Origin: Reticulascus tulasneorum
Taxonomy: Eukaryota > Ascomycota > Sordariomycetes > Glomerellales > Reticulascaceae
Assembly: GCA_001557505.1 (NCBI GenBank)
Contig: LSAX01000007.1
Span: 2,852,001-2,916,000, forward strand
Reading direction: 5' to 3'
DNA length: 64,000 nucleotides
Shown here: piece after piece, positions 34,428-44,942 of the stretch
Layout: each line of letters begins with the position of its first letter
Numbering within the stretch: the first letter of the stretch is position 1
The notes under the pieces: generated by a model
Seen by the model: the letters and a program-made list of their open reading frames with translations, nothing else
Told to the model about the DNA's origin: nothing
Databases searched by the model: none
Made by a program: the position numbers and the translations under genes

Positions 34428-37400
34428 TCGCCGGAGCTGGCGAGGGGCATGCGGAAGGGCAGACAAAGAATGGGACGGACGACGGGATACTGAAGAGCTG
34501 CAGAGAGGCAGGTTGGGCTAAGCTCTCGGAGCTGTGATGGAGGGCAGGGCTTGAGCTTATCAATGGTTCCATCGATGGCCAAGAGACGAGCAGTTTGAAA
34601 GATGGGATGGACGTGTTCCCAAGCATGCCCTGGGTATTGATGGGTGGGCTAAGCTGTTTTCGGAGAATGTCACGAGTGGCCCGTCAGCATCTATGTGGCA
34701 GGCACGGGATGAGAGGCGGAGGAGGCAAGAAGGTTGAAAGTAGCGGCGGCAGGGCAGAAGTCAAAAGGCGCAACTCTCGCCAGTAGAAGACGTGGGATGG
34801 GGAGACAGAGTGGATGATGATTGACAGGGCGTCAAGGAGAGGAGGGGACGGCGAAAGGATCAACGGGGTTGAACCCCGGTCTCGACGGAACCAACAACAA
34901 GACTTGTTGCATATGCGAGGAAGAAGAGCAGGCGGGTGGGCGGTGTAAAAGCATCAACCACTAATGAATGACTAGACGAACAGAAAAGAGACAAAGGGAG
35001 ATGCCGTAAATGCATGGTGGCCGGAGAACGGGACGAGGATCATCATCGAAGAAGAGACGTCTTCCGGCACCCACCCTCAGCCAACGTAGCAGCATGGCAC
35101 TACGTAGTCGGCTGCTGGGCTGGCAATGGGAGAAAGAACCATGGTAATCCCATCTCGCAAGCAGATTGAAGTGGGTATCATTGGATGTCTCATCAATTGG
35201 GTGATTCGCTGTGGAAGAAACCGAAGGCGTTCTGGCGTCTTGTTTGAGAATGCTGCCGGGCGTGATTTGGAGGGGCCGGTTCGGTTGGTGCGTTTCGCAA
35301 GAATGTCCAAAAGAAGAAATGCACGACTCTTCCTTTTCCTGGACGGAGGAAGGGCAACTTAGTGAGAGGTTAGGCAAACTAGTTAGAGTTTGTTGGTATA
35401 TTTTCGCCTAATTAGTGCAGGAGGCCCTAACTGCCCAGGGTACCTAGGGTGGTTCACCCCTCATTCTCTGCACCTGCCCCCTGTAGATATCCCTGCCTAT
35501 TGCAACTATCGGGTTTCCATCCCACTCAGGTGGAGGGGCCTTGGCCTTCCGTCCGAGGGACTGGAGTACCTAGCAGCAGGCTAGTTAGTTAGTAGTCCGT
35601 AATTACAGGTGCACCGGTGCTACAAGCCCCGGTCTGGGAGCCCTATAATTTCTCAGCCTGACCTACCTCTTAGGTACCCCACCCCCTGTAACATGGGGCT
35701 TTTCTCGATGACACCGCGTTGCAGTGAGCCACCCGGGACATGCATCTACTTGGCGCTCTCGGACACGTGTAATTAAATTCCCAGCGCGGAACGTCCCTAG
35801 GTAAACCATCATGGTGGGTGCGGGCCAGCCGAGGGACCCTGGTAACGAAGCCGGAAGAGGATCCAAGGGACATATAAATGAAACAGGTGACAGAGAGAGA
35901 GGGAGAAAGAGAAGGGAAAGAAAAAAAGAAAGGAATGAAGAAAGAACACGGAATCAACCATCGAGTTTTTCGCACTACGTGCTACGCAGAACTGCTTAAC
36001 AGATACAATTCATTCCACCGATTTCGTGCTTTGCGATAGGGCCACCACATCTGAGGGGATGCCTCTTCCCTACGCACCGCCTTCGGTCATATCAGCATCA
36101 TTCTGAACGACCAATCGCAATAATACCTTGCCAGCGGCTTGTACGTCCGCACAATAAATAGTAAGGGCTATTACCTCCGTAGTGTACGACCTCCCTCACT
36201 AGTACTATAGCTACCTGGCCCTGCTATATCTGTAGCGTGGACATGCTTACGAATTACCAGCTGCAGCTAGCTGCTAGGTAGTTGAGCATGTGTGCTGGAA
36301 ACCAGCCCCCAGCTCACAACCCAATCGCATCCTAGACTTGCTCGTCGAGCTATTCTCCGATGTCAGAATCCCCACCATCCCTGGGCTCTGGCCGATTGTC
36401 CCGAATGATGGCAACTGGGGGATCGCCGCACAGACGGGAGCCCGTACGGCACGGCACTCGCTGAAGGATCAGTGTGCTCTGACCGTACCAAACTCTGCGT
36501 TGGCGCAAAGATGCGATTCGCTCGCCGTGCTCTTGTGGTCAGACACCATGCCCGTCTGTCAGGTTGGGGGGCCTGGTCTGCGTGCCAGTGTTTCGGCATA
36601 TCGACACCACGGCGCTGGTCCTGATGGACAACGCTTCGACTCGCGCCCATGTAGGATGTCAAAGAAAAGTTTCAGGGTCTTCCACCGTCTGGTCTCGAGG
36701 CTTTACCCCCAGCACCATCTTTCACAGCTGCCGCAAGTCTGGTACCGATGCGTGGGGTGGTTAGGGTCGACAGCTTATCTCCTGCAAGAAACCCATGGTC
36801 TCTGGATTACTCACGGGGTCTCTCATGCGTAACGGTCACCATTTTCCCAGTTTGCGATGCTTGCTTGCTTGACGTCCACCCACCCCATGGCTGCGGCTGC
36901 GGCTGCTGCTGCTGCAGTGCTTCGTTCGGTTTAGGTGGTACTTCCGCTGCTGTGTGCCAATACCGCCTATAATTGCTCGGCTTAAGAGTCTCAATTCGAC
37001 ACATTAAACTCGTTCGCGCTACTCAAAATGGGAACACGCATCTCGCAACTCACTTTCTAACTCTAACGTACGTAGTACGAAACAATTGGCATCTAGCGGT
37101 CTGGCGCAAGTCGAACCTTGAAGAACGTAGCTGGAATATTCCCGTTCATACTCGGATACAAGGATACGCCGTTTCCATCCCATCCCCCATCCCCCATCCT
37201 ATTCCCCCCTTCACTCTGTCCACAACACTAACCACATTCCGAAGACGGAGAAAAAAAAGCAAGAGGGGATCGGGCGATCTTCTTTCCATCAGCCTCATCC
37301 CCCGATCCCCATACGCCGCCCAATTCCCAGAGATGCGAGTGGTCCGCCGCAACGACCCCTGCTGCCCGAGCTAAGGCGGGTTGAGCGGCCTAGTGCGGTT

Positions 37401-37910
37401 GTGTGCAGCACGCTTTCGCTATACTTACACATCTTGCGAATAACCTAGTCCGTACATATCCTGGCTTCGTGGGGACTAGTGAAATTATGGGCCTTGCCTT
37501 TCTCTTCCTGACAAAGTTCGCAATACGAGCAAATGACGCCGGCGGCGAGATGGGAAGATTCGTTCTACGGTTGATAGGCCGTGATACTTACATATGGGTT
37601 GCGCAGGCGGCCGGGTGCGTGATATAAGTGCCTAGTCTGTGTCCGCTGCTTACCTGGCGTCTTCAAATTCGCTTGCCCTTGCTCATGTTTCCGCGCTTGT
37701 GTGCTCTTCGAAACAACCCGGCGATTGCCATGTCCCTGCTGTCTTTCGTCCGAAGCCTGGTCGAAACAAAACGTTCGGGAGTGAGCTAACGCGCCGGCTG
37801 GCTTCCCTTATCTTCTTGGACAGACCATTAGATCAGCAAGGTTTGCCCGGAAATATGACGCTGTAAGAGTCCTTCCCGCACCATATGCGCAGAAGTGCCG
37901 CCAAGGCGCA
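34428..37910. other. Intergenic region upstream of the F-box gene; no gene seen
   Basis: The left end must hold the promoter of the minus-strand F-box gene. A plus-strand frame at 36290-36832 has no recognisable domain or codon bias. CCTAGG/GGTACC-type motifs recur at about 35440, 35570, 35670 and 35790. A GCTGCG/GCTGCT run lies at 36890-36920. I see no RNA gene. Confidence 0.45.
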
Positions 37911-38261
37911 TCAATAAGACAACATCGCCAAACCGTACATTTTCTTCCCTCCACCCATGAAGAAAGTTTTTGAACTTGTCACCACTGGAGCGCAATTGGT
38001 TGGGAGACGGTTAGGGCGTGGTTGCTTGACTTTTGCTCTTTTGTAATCTAGGCGTACAGCCTCAGCCACCAGTTCCGCGCAAACCTGTGTAGGCAGCAAA
38101 ACGCAGTCATGATGACTCAAAGGATGAGGCTCGGAACTCACGTACACAATCCAGGCAGCATCCCAACGGTATTTCGCAGGTTGGCCTAGAACAGATGGTT
38201 GTGAACTGGAGCATTTAACCTCTGCTAGGAATTGTCTACGTCTAGTGGCTTGCACACTCAA
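37911..38261 (-). pseudogene. Exon-like fragment pair (possible gene relic)
   Basis: On the minus strand an open segment ending at 38142 (KYRWDAAWIVY) is followed by a GTGAGT donor. A TACACAG acceptor precedes an open segment from 38084 (VCAELVAEAVRLDYKRAKVK) that ends in TGA near 37911. The two join in phase 0. The upstream frame closes without an ATG, and no family is recognisable. Intron signals of this quality suggest real exons of a partial or decayed gene, or the last exons of a gene I cannot trace. The fragment lies within 250 bp of the divergent kinase-like gene. Confidence 0.25.
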
Positions 38262-38359
38262 GCGATCACTTGCCTTACGACTGCTCGATCACACAACGCA
38301 ATATCGTCAAGTTTTAGAAGTTCTGATTATAGTGGGCCAGTTTTGGTGATAGAAACACA

Positions 38360-39367
38360 ATGAGATGGTACGAGTACCAAGTTAAATCACTCCACGATGA
38401 CAGCTACTACCCACCGTACAACTTCCCGGCAGATAGCGAATGCCTGAGCGTTGGTCCAGGTGAATGCTACTATCGTGTCAGCCCTGATATTGTCGCCAAG
38501 GTACCGATCCAATATTCTCCAGGCCATGGAGGCTCCCCTGAAGTGGCGCGGGATCATCTTGCCCTGGCCTTGCGCTCCATGATCTGCACAAAACGAGAAG
38601 CCGAGTTCTGGCGACGTGTTGAGGCATGGGGTAGGTCGCATCCAAACGTCCAGGCGCGATTGCCTGCCTCTGCCCCTAACTGCTTGTTCTTTGGACGAGT
38701 GCAGCCGGTCGAAGAGGTTTGGAGGCTGTCCACCACCAGGACTCGCAAGGCATGGGTCTTGCAGTTTCTCAATGCCTTGACCTGGCTAGAAGGCCTTGGT
38801 TACAGACACGGCGATCCTGCCTTCTGGCACATAGGGGTGGACAAGGACGGTAACTTGAAGCTCTTCAACTTCTACTCCGTCAGTTGCGCCGGAGACGAGC
38901 TAGTTAGAGACGAGTATATGATTGCGACCGACACAATACATTACCTTTTGGCGGGCATCAGAGACATGTCTATGGTTGTCACGGAGAGTGGAGAGCTGGA
39001 CGAGGAGCACTGCAGGCGTGCCAAAGAAGCAATGCGGAGAGGCGACGGCCCTGTAGCAGAGGGAGCGAAAGAATTAGCGTCGATAATCCAGGATGGCTGG
39101 CGGAGATCAACGCCTCGGACGGATAAGTGCTTTGCTGATCTCTACGACAAAGTGGCTGCCATCTTCCACGGAGACGGGGATGCTGCGGACGAGGAAGAGC
39201 AGGATTGGCTCCATGTCGAGGAAGCCGATCACTTTAATTGCGACGCATGGCTGCGCGAACACGCAAAGCCTCATGCGGGCTGGCTCGCAGAAGATGACTA
39301 CATCGCGGCCTGGAAGGAGAAAGGGTACGACGTCCCCTGGACGGAGGATTCCGAGACATCTCTGTAG
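38360..39367 (+). CDS. Protein-kinase-fold protein with degenerate active site
   Basis: A single exon codes 335 aa. The middle resembles the C-lobe of a kinase: a helix LQFLNALTWLEGLGY leads to YRHGDPAFWHIGVDKDGNLK and LFNF. The HxD motif is present as HGD (150-152), but the Asn that normally follows four residues after the Asp is His157, and the DFG motif reads NFY (170-172), so the metal-binding Asp is missing. A GPGECYYRV stretch (33-40) could be the glycine-rich strand, and VAKV (45-48) could hold the ATP-binding Lys47. The C-terminus is acidic and Trp-rich. This pattern predicts a pseudokinase or a non-canonical enzyme. Related fungal-specific kinase-like proteins are often fast-evolving. 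The start is the first ATG in frame. Function is unknown. Confidence 0.75.
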   Translation: MRWYEYQVKSLHDDSYYPPYNFPADSECLSVGPGECYYRVSPDIVAKVPIQYSPGHGGSPEVARDHLALALRSMICTKREAEFWRRVEAWGRSHPNVQARLPASAPNCLFFGRVQPVEEVWRLSTTRTRKAWVLQFLNALTWLEGLGYRHGDPAFWHIGVDKDGNLKLFNFYSVSCAGDELVRDEYMIATDTIHYLLAGIRDMSMVVTESGELDEEHCRRAKEAMRRGDGPVAEGAKELASIIQDGWRRSTPRTDKCFADLYDKVAAIFHGDGDAADEEEQDWLHVEEADHFNCDAWLREHAKPHAGWLAEDDYIAAWKEKGYDVPWTEDSETSL

Positions 39368-39584
39368 GAGAGTGACTGTAGCCCTGCATACTCGGGAGCA
39401 ATGAAGAGGAGATTTGGGTGATCGATCATAGTTTTGCAGTTCCCTCCAGGTCTCGGAAAGTCCCGTTCTCGATCTTTGATCGCGTGATTGAATCATCCTC
39501 CATCAGTACCACATGCCGCGGACCTGTATGCAAGGGACGACCGCCCAGTATGAGCGAGAGAGCCACAACGTCGCGACCAGCACT

Positions 39585-39844
39585 TCACTGGGACGAACGG
39601 CCTGCCATTGCTGTTCCCCCAGGAAGTCGGATACCTGGCCGGGCCATCCCGGCGGGACAGTGCATATGGCAGAAAAAGGCGTAAGCCCACTCGTTGTCAT
39701 GACCGAAGATGGCAAGTCTTGCCAGGGTAGAGCAGAGCGAGAGGTGGTTCAGGCCCGGTTTTAGGGACGTTATAAAAAGCTGCACGTCGTACTTAGAGTT
39801 ATTTCGAAAGAGCGGGTCGTCACCCCCGGGGTTGGTCTTCCGAT
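39585..39844 (-). pseudogene. Exon-like frame with a good 3' splice site (orphan exon)
   Basis: A branch-like GCTAACAA and a TTGCAG acceptor precede an open minus-strand frame from 39844 to 39585. It uses mostly C/G-ending codons and reads DRKTNPGGDDPLFRNN, then KYDVQLFITSLKPGLNHL, then a Cys/His-rich end (FFCHMHCPAG). I cannot find an upstream exon that starts with ATG and joins in frame, and the peptide matches no family I know. It may be the last exon of an unrecognised small gene or a relic. Confidence 0.3.
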
Positions 39845-40325
39845 CTGCAAGATAATTGTTAGCTTGTGAATGGCGCAAGCGTCCCATATCCCAGATGTCT
39901 TAGCCTCATGGAAAGACGGCATGGAAGGGCAAGGGAGCCAGCCGGGGATCCTGTGCATACTGCCACGAGTTTCTCTTTAGGGAAGCACTTGCGAGAAACA
40001 TGTCTTGGCTTCTGGTCTTGGGTTCAAATTTTTTTTTGGTTTCCTTCTCGAAAAAGGGAATTGGATAATCATCGGTGCAACTATGGGTAATACGATTGAT
40101 TGATTGATTGATTTATTCCATACGCCATGCTCTGCTGATGCCAATTCCAACGCATCCCTCACGCTCCTCGGTCGAGAGGGCTGTGGGTTGTGCCGGCACA
40201 AATCGACAGCCTTGAAAAAAACACCTCCCTTCGCAGTCAAAAAGAGTTGCAAAACAAGTCGAAGGTTCCAAATCCGACTTCGGGACGCTCTCAAATAACT
40301 CTCTGTCCTGCAGGCCGCCACTGGA
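39845..40325. other. 3' flank of LSB5; no gene seen
   Basis: It contains a T-rich run near 40028-40038 and a tetranucleotide repeat. The right end holds the 3' UTR of the minus-strand LSB5 gene. Confidence 0.45.
40094..40113. repeat. (GATT)n microsatellite
   Basis: Five GATT units in tandem, downstream of the LSB5 stop codon. Confidence 0.9.
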
Positions 40326-42087
40326 TTAGTATCGGTACATCGGCTCCTTTCTTTTGGGCGTAGAGTCGTAGAGATCGTCGTCATCGTCCTCCGACTGACG
40401 TTGGTTCCGCAGCTCGTGAGGCTGCACCGGGTTGCCGCTCAGAGGTCCTGGAGTTTCTGCCGACCCAGTACCGGCGCCATGCATGGCCACCTTTCCGAGG
40501 GCACTGTCCTGTCGAACTAGGTAGCTCGGCGTCGTGTTGAACCCGGGATGGTAAGGCTCAAAGGCTAGCCGTGGCTCTTCCGGAGGAATTTCCACTGCCA
40601 AGGCCGATGAACCTCCTGCTCTGCTTGAAGATGGCTCAGGTTGAGGATCCCGGAACGGGTCCTCGATCGGTTCATTCGGTAGGTCCTTTGGTGGTGGACC
40701 CGGTGGTGGCTCAAAGTCTTCGGCTGCTTTGCCTTTGCCATTCCCCACTGGAACTCGTGATGGCAATGGCGGCGCAGGTGTTGAGTTTGATGAGGACCCC
40801 CCAGAGGCCTGCCATTGCTGGGGGCGACTTGTTGTCATCTCTGGTGATACTGGGCTTGGCTCATTTTCGTCCGACCGCGCGCCTATGCCCAACTGTTTTC
40901 TCGCACCGAGAATTGCTCGTTGATGTTGGTTCAAAGCACTCTGGAGCTGCTCATTCGTATCGATCAAGTTCTCCATCGTCTCGTTATCGGGTGACGGGCT
41001 ATCGGCGACCATATACATCTGTATGCTTCTAGATGCGCTCTGACATCGGTCCGCGAACTCCTTGATCAGTTCGTTGTCCAGCACTTCTTGTGGAGGCGTA
41101 TTGACCACCACTTGGGAAAGCAGCTTCGCGGACGTCCGAGCCTCCTCTAACCGGCCAGCCAGTTCCACCGGGCTGGGCAGCTTCTTGTTGGAGTGGTTCC
41201 GTGCAAAGTAGTTTTGGGAATGGGGATCGAATGGCGGTGCATTCATCGTTCGTGGTGCAGGTTGCGCAGGAGGCATGCGATGCTGTATATAGATAGTTAG
41301 CTTTCGTGAGTGCAGACATGTTCCTATGACCACCTTACACCGTAGGTTTTATATGCGCGCTCCTTTTCCTTCTTCCACATCTCGATGATCAACGACAGGC
41401 CCTCGTCGTCGAACTTCGTGTTTTCGAACGTGTCCAGGGTCTCCATAAGCATTTGCCGAACGCTGGGATCCCTGCCGTTCCTCAACAAATCCTTCACCGT
41501 ATCTACAAACTTCTTGTCCATGTTCCTTGTGAATGTCGGCCCCGGGTTGTCGGTCAGGATGCGGACCAACATGAGGGCGTTGTACTGCCATGACGCTTTC
41601 GACAGGTAATCTCTGGACAGGTATTTTCTAATTGTTCGTGCGCACTCGCTGGCGGCGGCTGGCGACGACTCGGCGCCCTCGACGATGGGTGGGAGGAATA
41701 GAACTTCATCGCCCTGTATCGCAGACCTTGGTTAGCAATTCCGAACTTCTGTTTGGATGATTCGCAACTGGCTACCAACGCACTTGATTGTTTGGGCCTC
41801 CCGATTCGCAGAATTGTCTCTGTATCATACGTAAGCTATCGCCATAGGCTGCAGAGAGAGGTGCTTCCATACCACGGCGCGAACAGCGGAAGCTTCGGGG
41901 GTGTCTGTTTGCGGGTCCGGCGTGTCTTCCACTCCTCCACCGAGACCTGTCGTCGTTATTAGCATTTCTCTCCATCACGCCACAAGGCTGAGGCTTCATC
42001 GACGTGGAACGCCAGCGCACCTGTTCCTGTTTTCCTCTTGATGGTCCCAATCATGCGATTCACGCTAAGCCCCTTCATCGACTTCAT
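40326..42087 (-). CDS. LSB5: VHS- and GAT-domain endocytic adaptor (Lsb5-like)
   Basis: Five exons (42087-42021, 41946-41873, 41819-41784, 41713-41339, 41282-40326) give 502 aa. After a basic N-terminus (about 1-20) comes a VHS domain (about 40-180): FCESGGPNNQGDEVLFLPPIV, SWQYNALMLVRILTDNPG and TRNMDKKFVDTVKDLLR. A GAT three-helix domain follows (about 218-316: LPSPVELAGRLEEARTSAK, IDTNEQLQSALNQHQ), which binds ubiquitin and Arf-type partners in GGA/TOM1 relatives. The C-terminal 180 residues are disordered and proline-rich (FEPPPGPPPKDLP), suited to SH3 binding. Yeast Lsb5 links actin regulators to endosomal sorting. An upstream in-frame TTG at 42183 is not the start; the ATG at 42087 is. 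A 36-nt exon 3 codes just 12 residues. Confidence 0.9.
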
Positions 42088-43305
42088 CTTGATCGGGCCA
42101 GTGGGTATGGGTCGTGGGTAACACAGGCGGGAAATAGGGTTTCGACCTTTGGGCTTGATGCGTGGAGCGGGAGAGGAGTCCAAACTCAGTAAGTGAAAAA
42201 CAAACAGCCGGAAAGATGAAATAGCCCAGTCGCGTCGAAATGGGCGATCCGGGAGAGCCTGGGATTTGCTGCAACCTGGGTAACTTAAACGAAATGTCCA
42301 GTGCCGAGAAGAGCAGGGGGGTTGATCGATAATCAGGGCCGTCCGAGATTTGTCTGGCGCTCGTCAGGGCTGTTGGAACTTGGGGCCGGAAATAGTAGCA
42401 AGGGTCCTTGGTCTGCCTGCTGGCCAACCTGTAGGTGTTAGGAGAAGGTGATTCAGTGGTTCAACCGCCGCCTGCGCCGTTAGTAGGTAAGGATTCTGAG
42501 GAAGTGTTATGACTGCCTTTGGCCTGGATGTATGGTCGCCGAAGGTAAGGTAGTAGGCATAGGAACGTGACGAGTTTCACGGGGGCTGCCAACTGCCAAC
42601 ATGAGAGTGCTTGAATTGTTGCAACGGCGGCCTAACACAACAACATGACACGGAGGCACAGAAATTCCAGACACACCACCAACAAGCGATTCCAGACCCA
42701 TCGAGTGGTGCTCACTTATTTATTCAAGTGTTGTAAGCCTACGTAGTAGCTATGAATAATTCATCGCGCCTCTTTTTTTGCCATCTGATGTGGCATTCAC
42801 TCCTATGCCAAGGAGTGTGTTGCACAGCCTCGCTATTCCACGCAAGCACTTACACCAACCCACCACGCAACGTCCAAAATGTGCCACGGGACTGCGGAGT
42901 CGCTCGCGCCAGCTACTGACTAGTTGAGACTTCGGTCATATGAATGCCTCCAACACACGGCACTTGCTCAAATAATAGCGCCGCTCACCGCCAACTCAAC
43001 ACCTCTCCACAGTTGTTAGATAAGTTGTTACCTGGCTACCCGCCCATGACGAATATCATCAAGTGGCTTGTGGCCGGAACCCTTGAGAGTTGACTGGCGG
43101 GCTCAGCTAAACAAGCATCATTCATCGAACCATTTTCTGGCTGGCACCGGCCTGTTCGTGAGAGCGATCTGTAATGACGCAACACAGACTATTGTGACTA
43201 GGCTGCAAAGTATCGACATAAGGTCGACTTCCTTCTCTATATATCTCGATAGCTTCTATGATACAAGTCTAGTCCCCGATACGGAACCCCCTGCAATGAG
43301 AGATC
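42088..43305. other. Intergenic region between LSB5 and the UBX gene; no gene seen
   Basis: The left part must contain the LSB5 promoter and 5' UTR, the right end the 3' UTR of the UBX gene. Open frames are short. No RNA gene signature is visible. Confidence 0.5.
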
Positions 43306-44942
43306 TCAGGTTGAGTAACCATCTTCTTCGTCCGATTCAAACTCAGGGGACACGTCCTCTACGATAAGATTGCCCGATCTGCCAATCTTCTCCCCCATCG
43401 TGATACTTTCGCTGGGTTCGTAGACTGTTCGTGGCATGACAGATGCAATGCGGAATCTGTATTCGTGGGTATAGCCCACCGGCTTCTGTGGCGGTTTTTC
43501 TAGATCCTTGTCGGTGCCTTCGAGTATATCATAGCAGTCAACGAAGGCATACAGTGCTTCCATCGTGGTGTCGTTGCGGAATCGTCGCACTATTCTGCCC
43601 GCCCCGGATGATTCGGGCATCTTCAACGCAATGCGTACCACCTCTTTGACACTCGTTGGGGGTTCTTCTCCGATGGTGGTTGCCCGCCATCGCCTCCACA
43701 CCTGCCGATTCTCCTCCCGCTGGGCCGCTACTTCCGCATCTTGCTCTGCTTTCCTTGCCGCCTCTGCCGCCTCTTTTTCGGCTTCGCGTCGCTGGCGCGC
43801 TCTTTCTCTATCCTGTGCTAAAGAACGCTCATAGGCAGAGTCCTGTTCTGTTCGTAGGCTTCTTGCGAAATCCTGGGACGCCCTTTCCGCCCGGACGCCG
43901 GCCAAATCAGGCGCATACTTGTTAATGGCGCTCTGCACCTCTGATAGGTATGTCGCTGGAGGCATCGGGCCAGCCAGGCGTTTGATAATGCCCATTTTGG
44001 TGCTCCCCTCCTTGGGTGTTAGGGAAACAAGGGCGGAAAAGGGATACTTTGTGCAGTTGTACTCTTGCGCAACTTGATATGCCTCGGAATCTAGCACATT
44101 CCCGCCCCATAGAATAATATTATTTGCCGGATCATTGATAAAACTGATAACTTCCGGTGCCAAAAGAGTTTCCTTCGCGAAAGACTCGGTATCGTCATGC
44201 TCGGGGGACATCAGGACAATCCATAGGAATTTAAGGTCCTTCTTGGCGAGGTCCTGGGCTTGAGCAATCCCACCTTCAAAGAATGGCAAGTCGTTACTTC
44301 CGTACTCCTCCTCGAACTCGCGCTTGAACCTCGCTGCGGTATCTCGAGGCATCAGCATGCGGCGGCCGCTAGTATTTTTGAGCCCAGTTGCCATGCCATT
44401 TGTGATAGCCTGTGGCCGGATCTGTCTCGGCAGAAAGGCGAGGAGGTAGAAGACTGTTCGGAACACACGTGAAAATATGCTGTATCCGATGTTGAATGGT
44501 GCGAGGAGAAGACCGAGCAGGAATGGCGGTCGGTGGACTGTGTGAGGTTGTGGAACGATCCGGGGCGCGGGATCTGGACGGTCGGGTCGCGCGGATGCTC
44601 GACGGTCCTGTCCTGTCGAGGCGAACAGGCTCTCTTGTAAGTTCTCGTGTCTCGCGGCAGTTCGAGGTAGGTTTTGCTCCGCTAGAGCTTCCGCGACCAG
44701 GTCTGGCCCCTCGCCATCAAAGAACTTGGCAATCGCGATCTTGAAGGCGGGGAGTTAGCACGGAGCCCTGCTTCGGGGGTTGGAGCTGCATTGAGACAGC
44801 TTACCTGCAGATTCCACTGCGATCTTTCCAGTAGCGGTATCGCATCCTTGAGTTCTTGGTTCGTGACACTCGTGTACTGTTGCAGGGCGTCTTGCTGGTC
44901 TGAGGACAACTGTCCCAAGTCAAACTCTTCGGCGTTGGCCAT
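43306..44942 (-). CDS. ucp10: ER-anchored UBA-UAS-UBX protein (UBXD8/FAF2/Ucp10 type)
   Basis: Exons 44942-44805 and 44739-43306 give 523 aa. Residues 1-46 form a UBA-like domain (LSSDQQDALQQYTSVTNQE, IPLLERSQWNLQ), split by the intron. A long hydrophobic segment (about 118-150, beginning FLLGLLLAPFNIGYS) fits the membrane hairpin of UBXD8. A thioredoxin-like UAS domain follows (LPFFEGGIAQAQDLAKKD, FLWIVLMSPEHDD, VISFINDPANNIILWGGNV), then an Arg/Glu/Ala-rich coiled coil (about 345-400) and a UBX domain (about 420-515). Proteins of this type recruit Cdc48/p97 to the ER for degradation of misfolded proteins and lipid-droplet control. The p97-binding loop reads MPRTVYEP where the consensus is Phe-Pro-Arg. 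The gene is divergent from PAN3. Confidence 0.93.

Noticed and set aside
34427..34466. Longer N-terminus of the F-box protein from 34466
   Set aside because: The codon is TTG; the ATG at 34427 places the F-box at the usual position.
34862..34880. Possible tRNA T-arm (GGGGTTCAACCCC on the minus strand)
   Set aside because: It is a perfect palindrome with a loop too short for a T-arm, and there is no matching cloverleaf around it.
36290..36832. Plus-strand 180-codon frame
   Set aside because: Peptide without family features, in G+C-rich spacer DNA where long frames arise by chance.
42087..42183. Longer N-terminus of the Lsb5-like protein from 42183
   Set aside because: The in-frame codon there is TTG; the first ATG at 42087 gives the family-like start.
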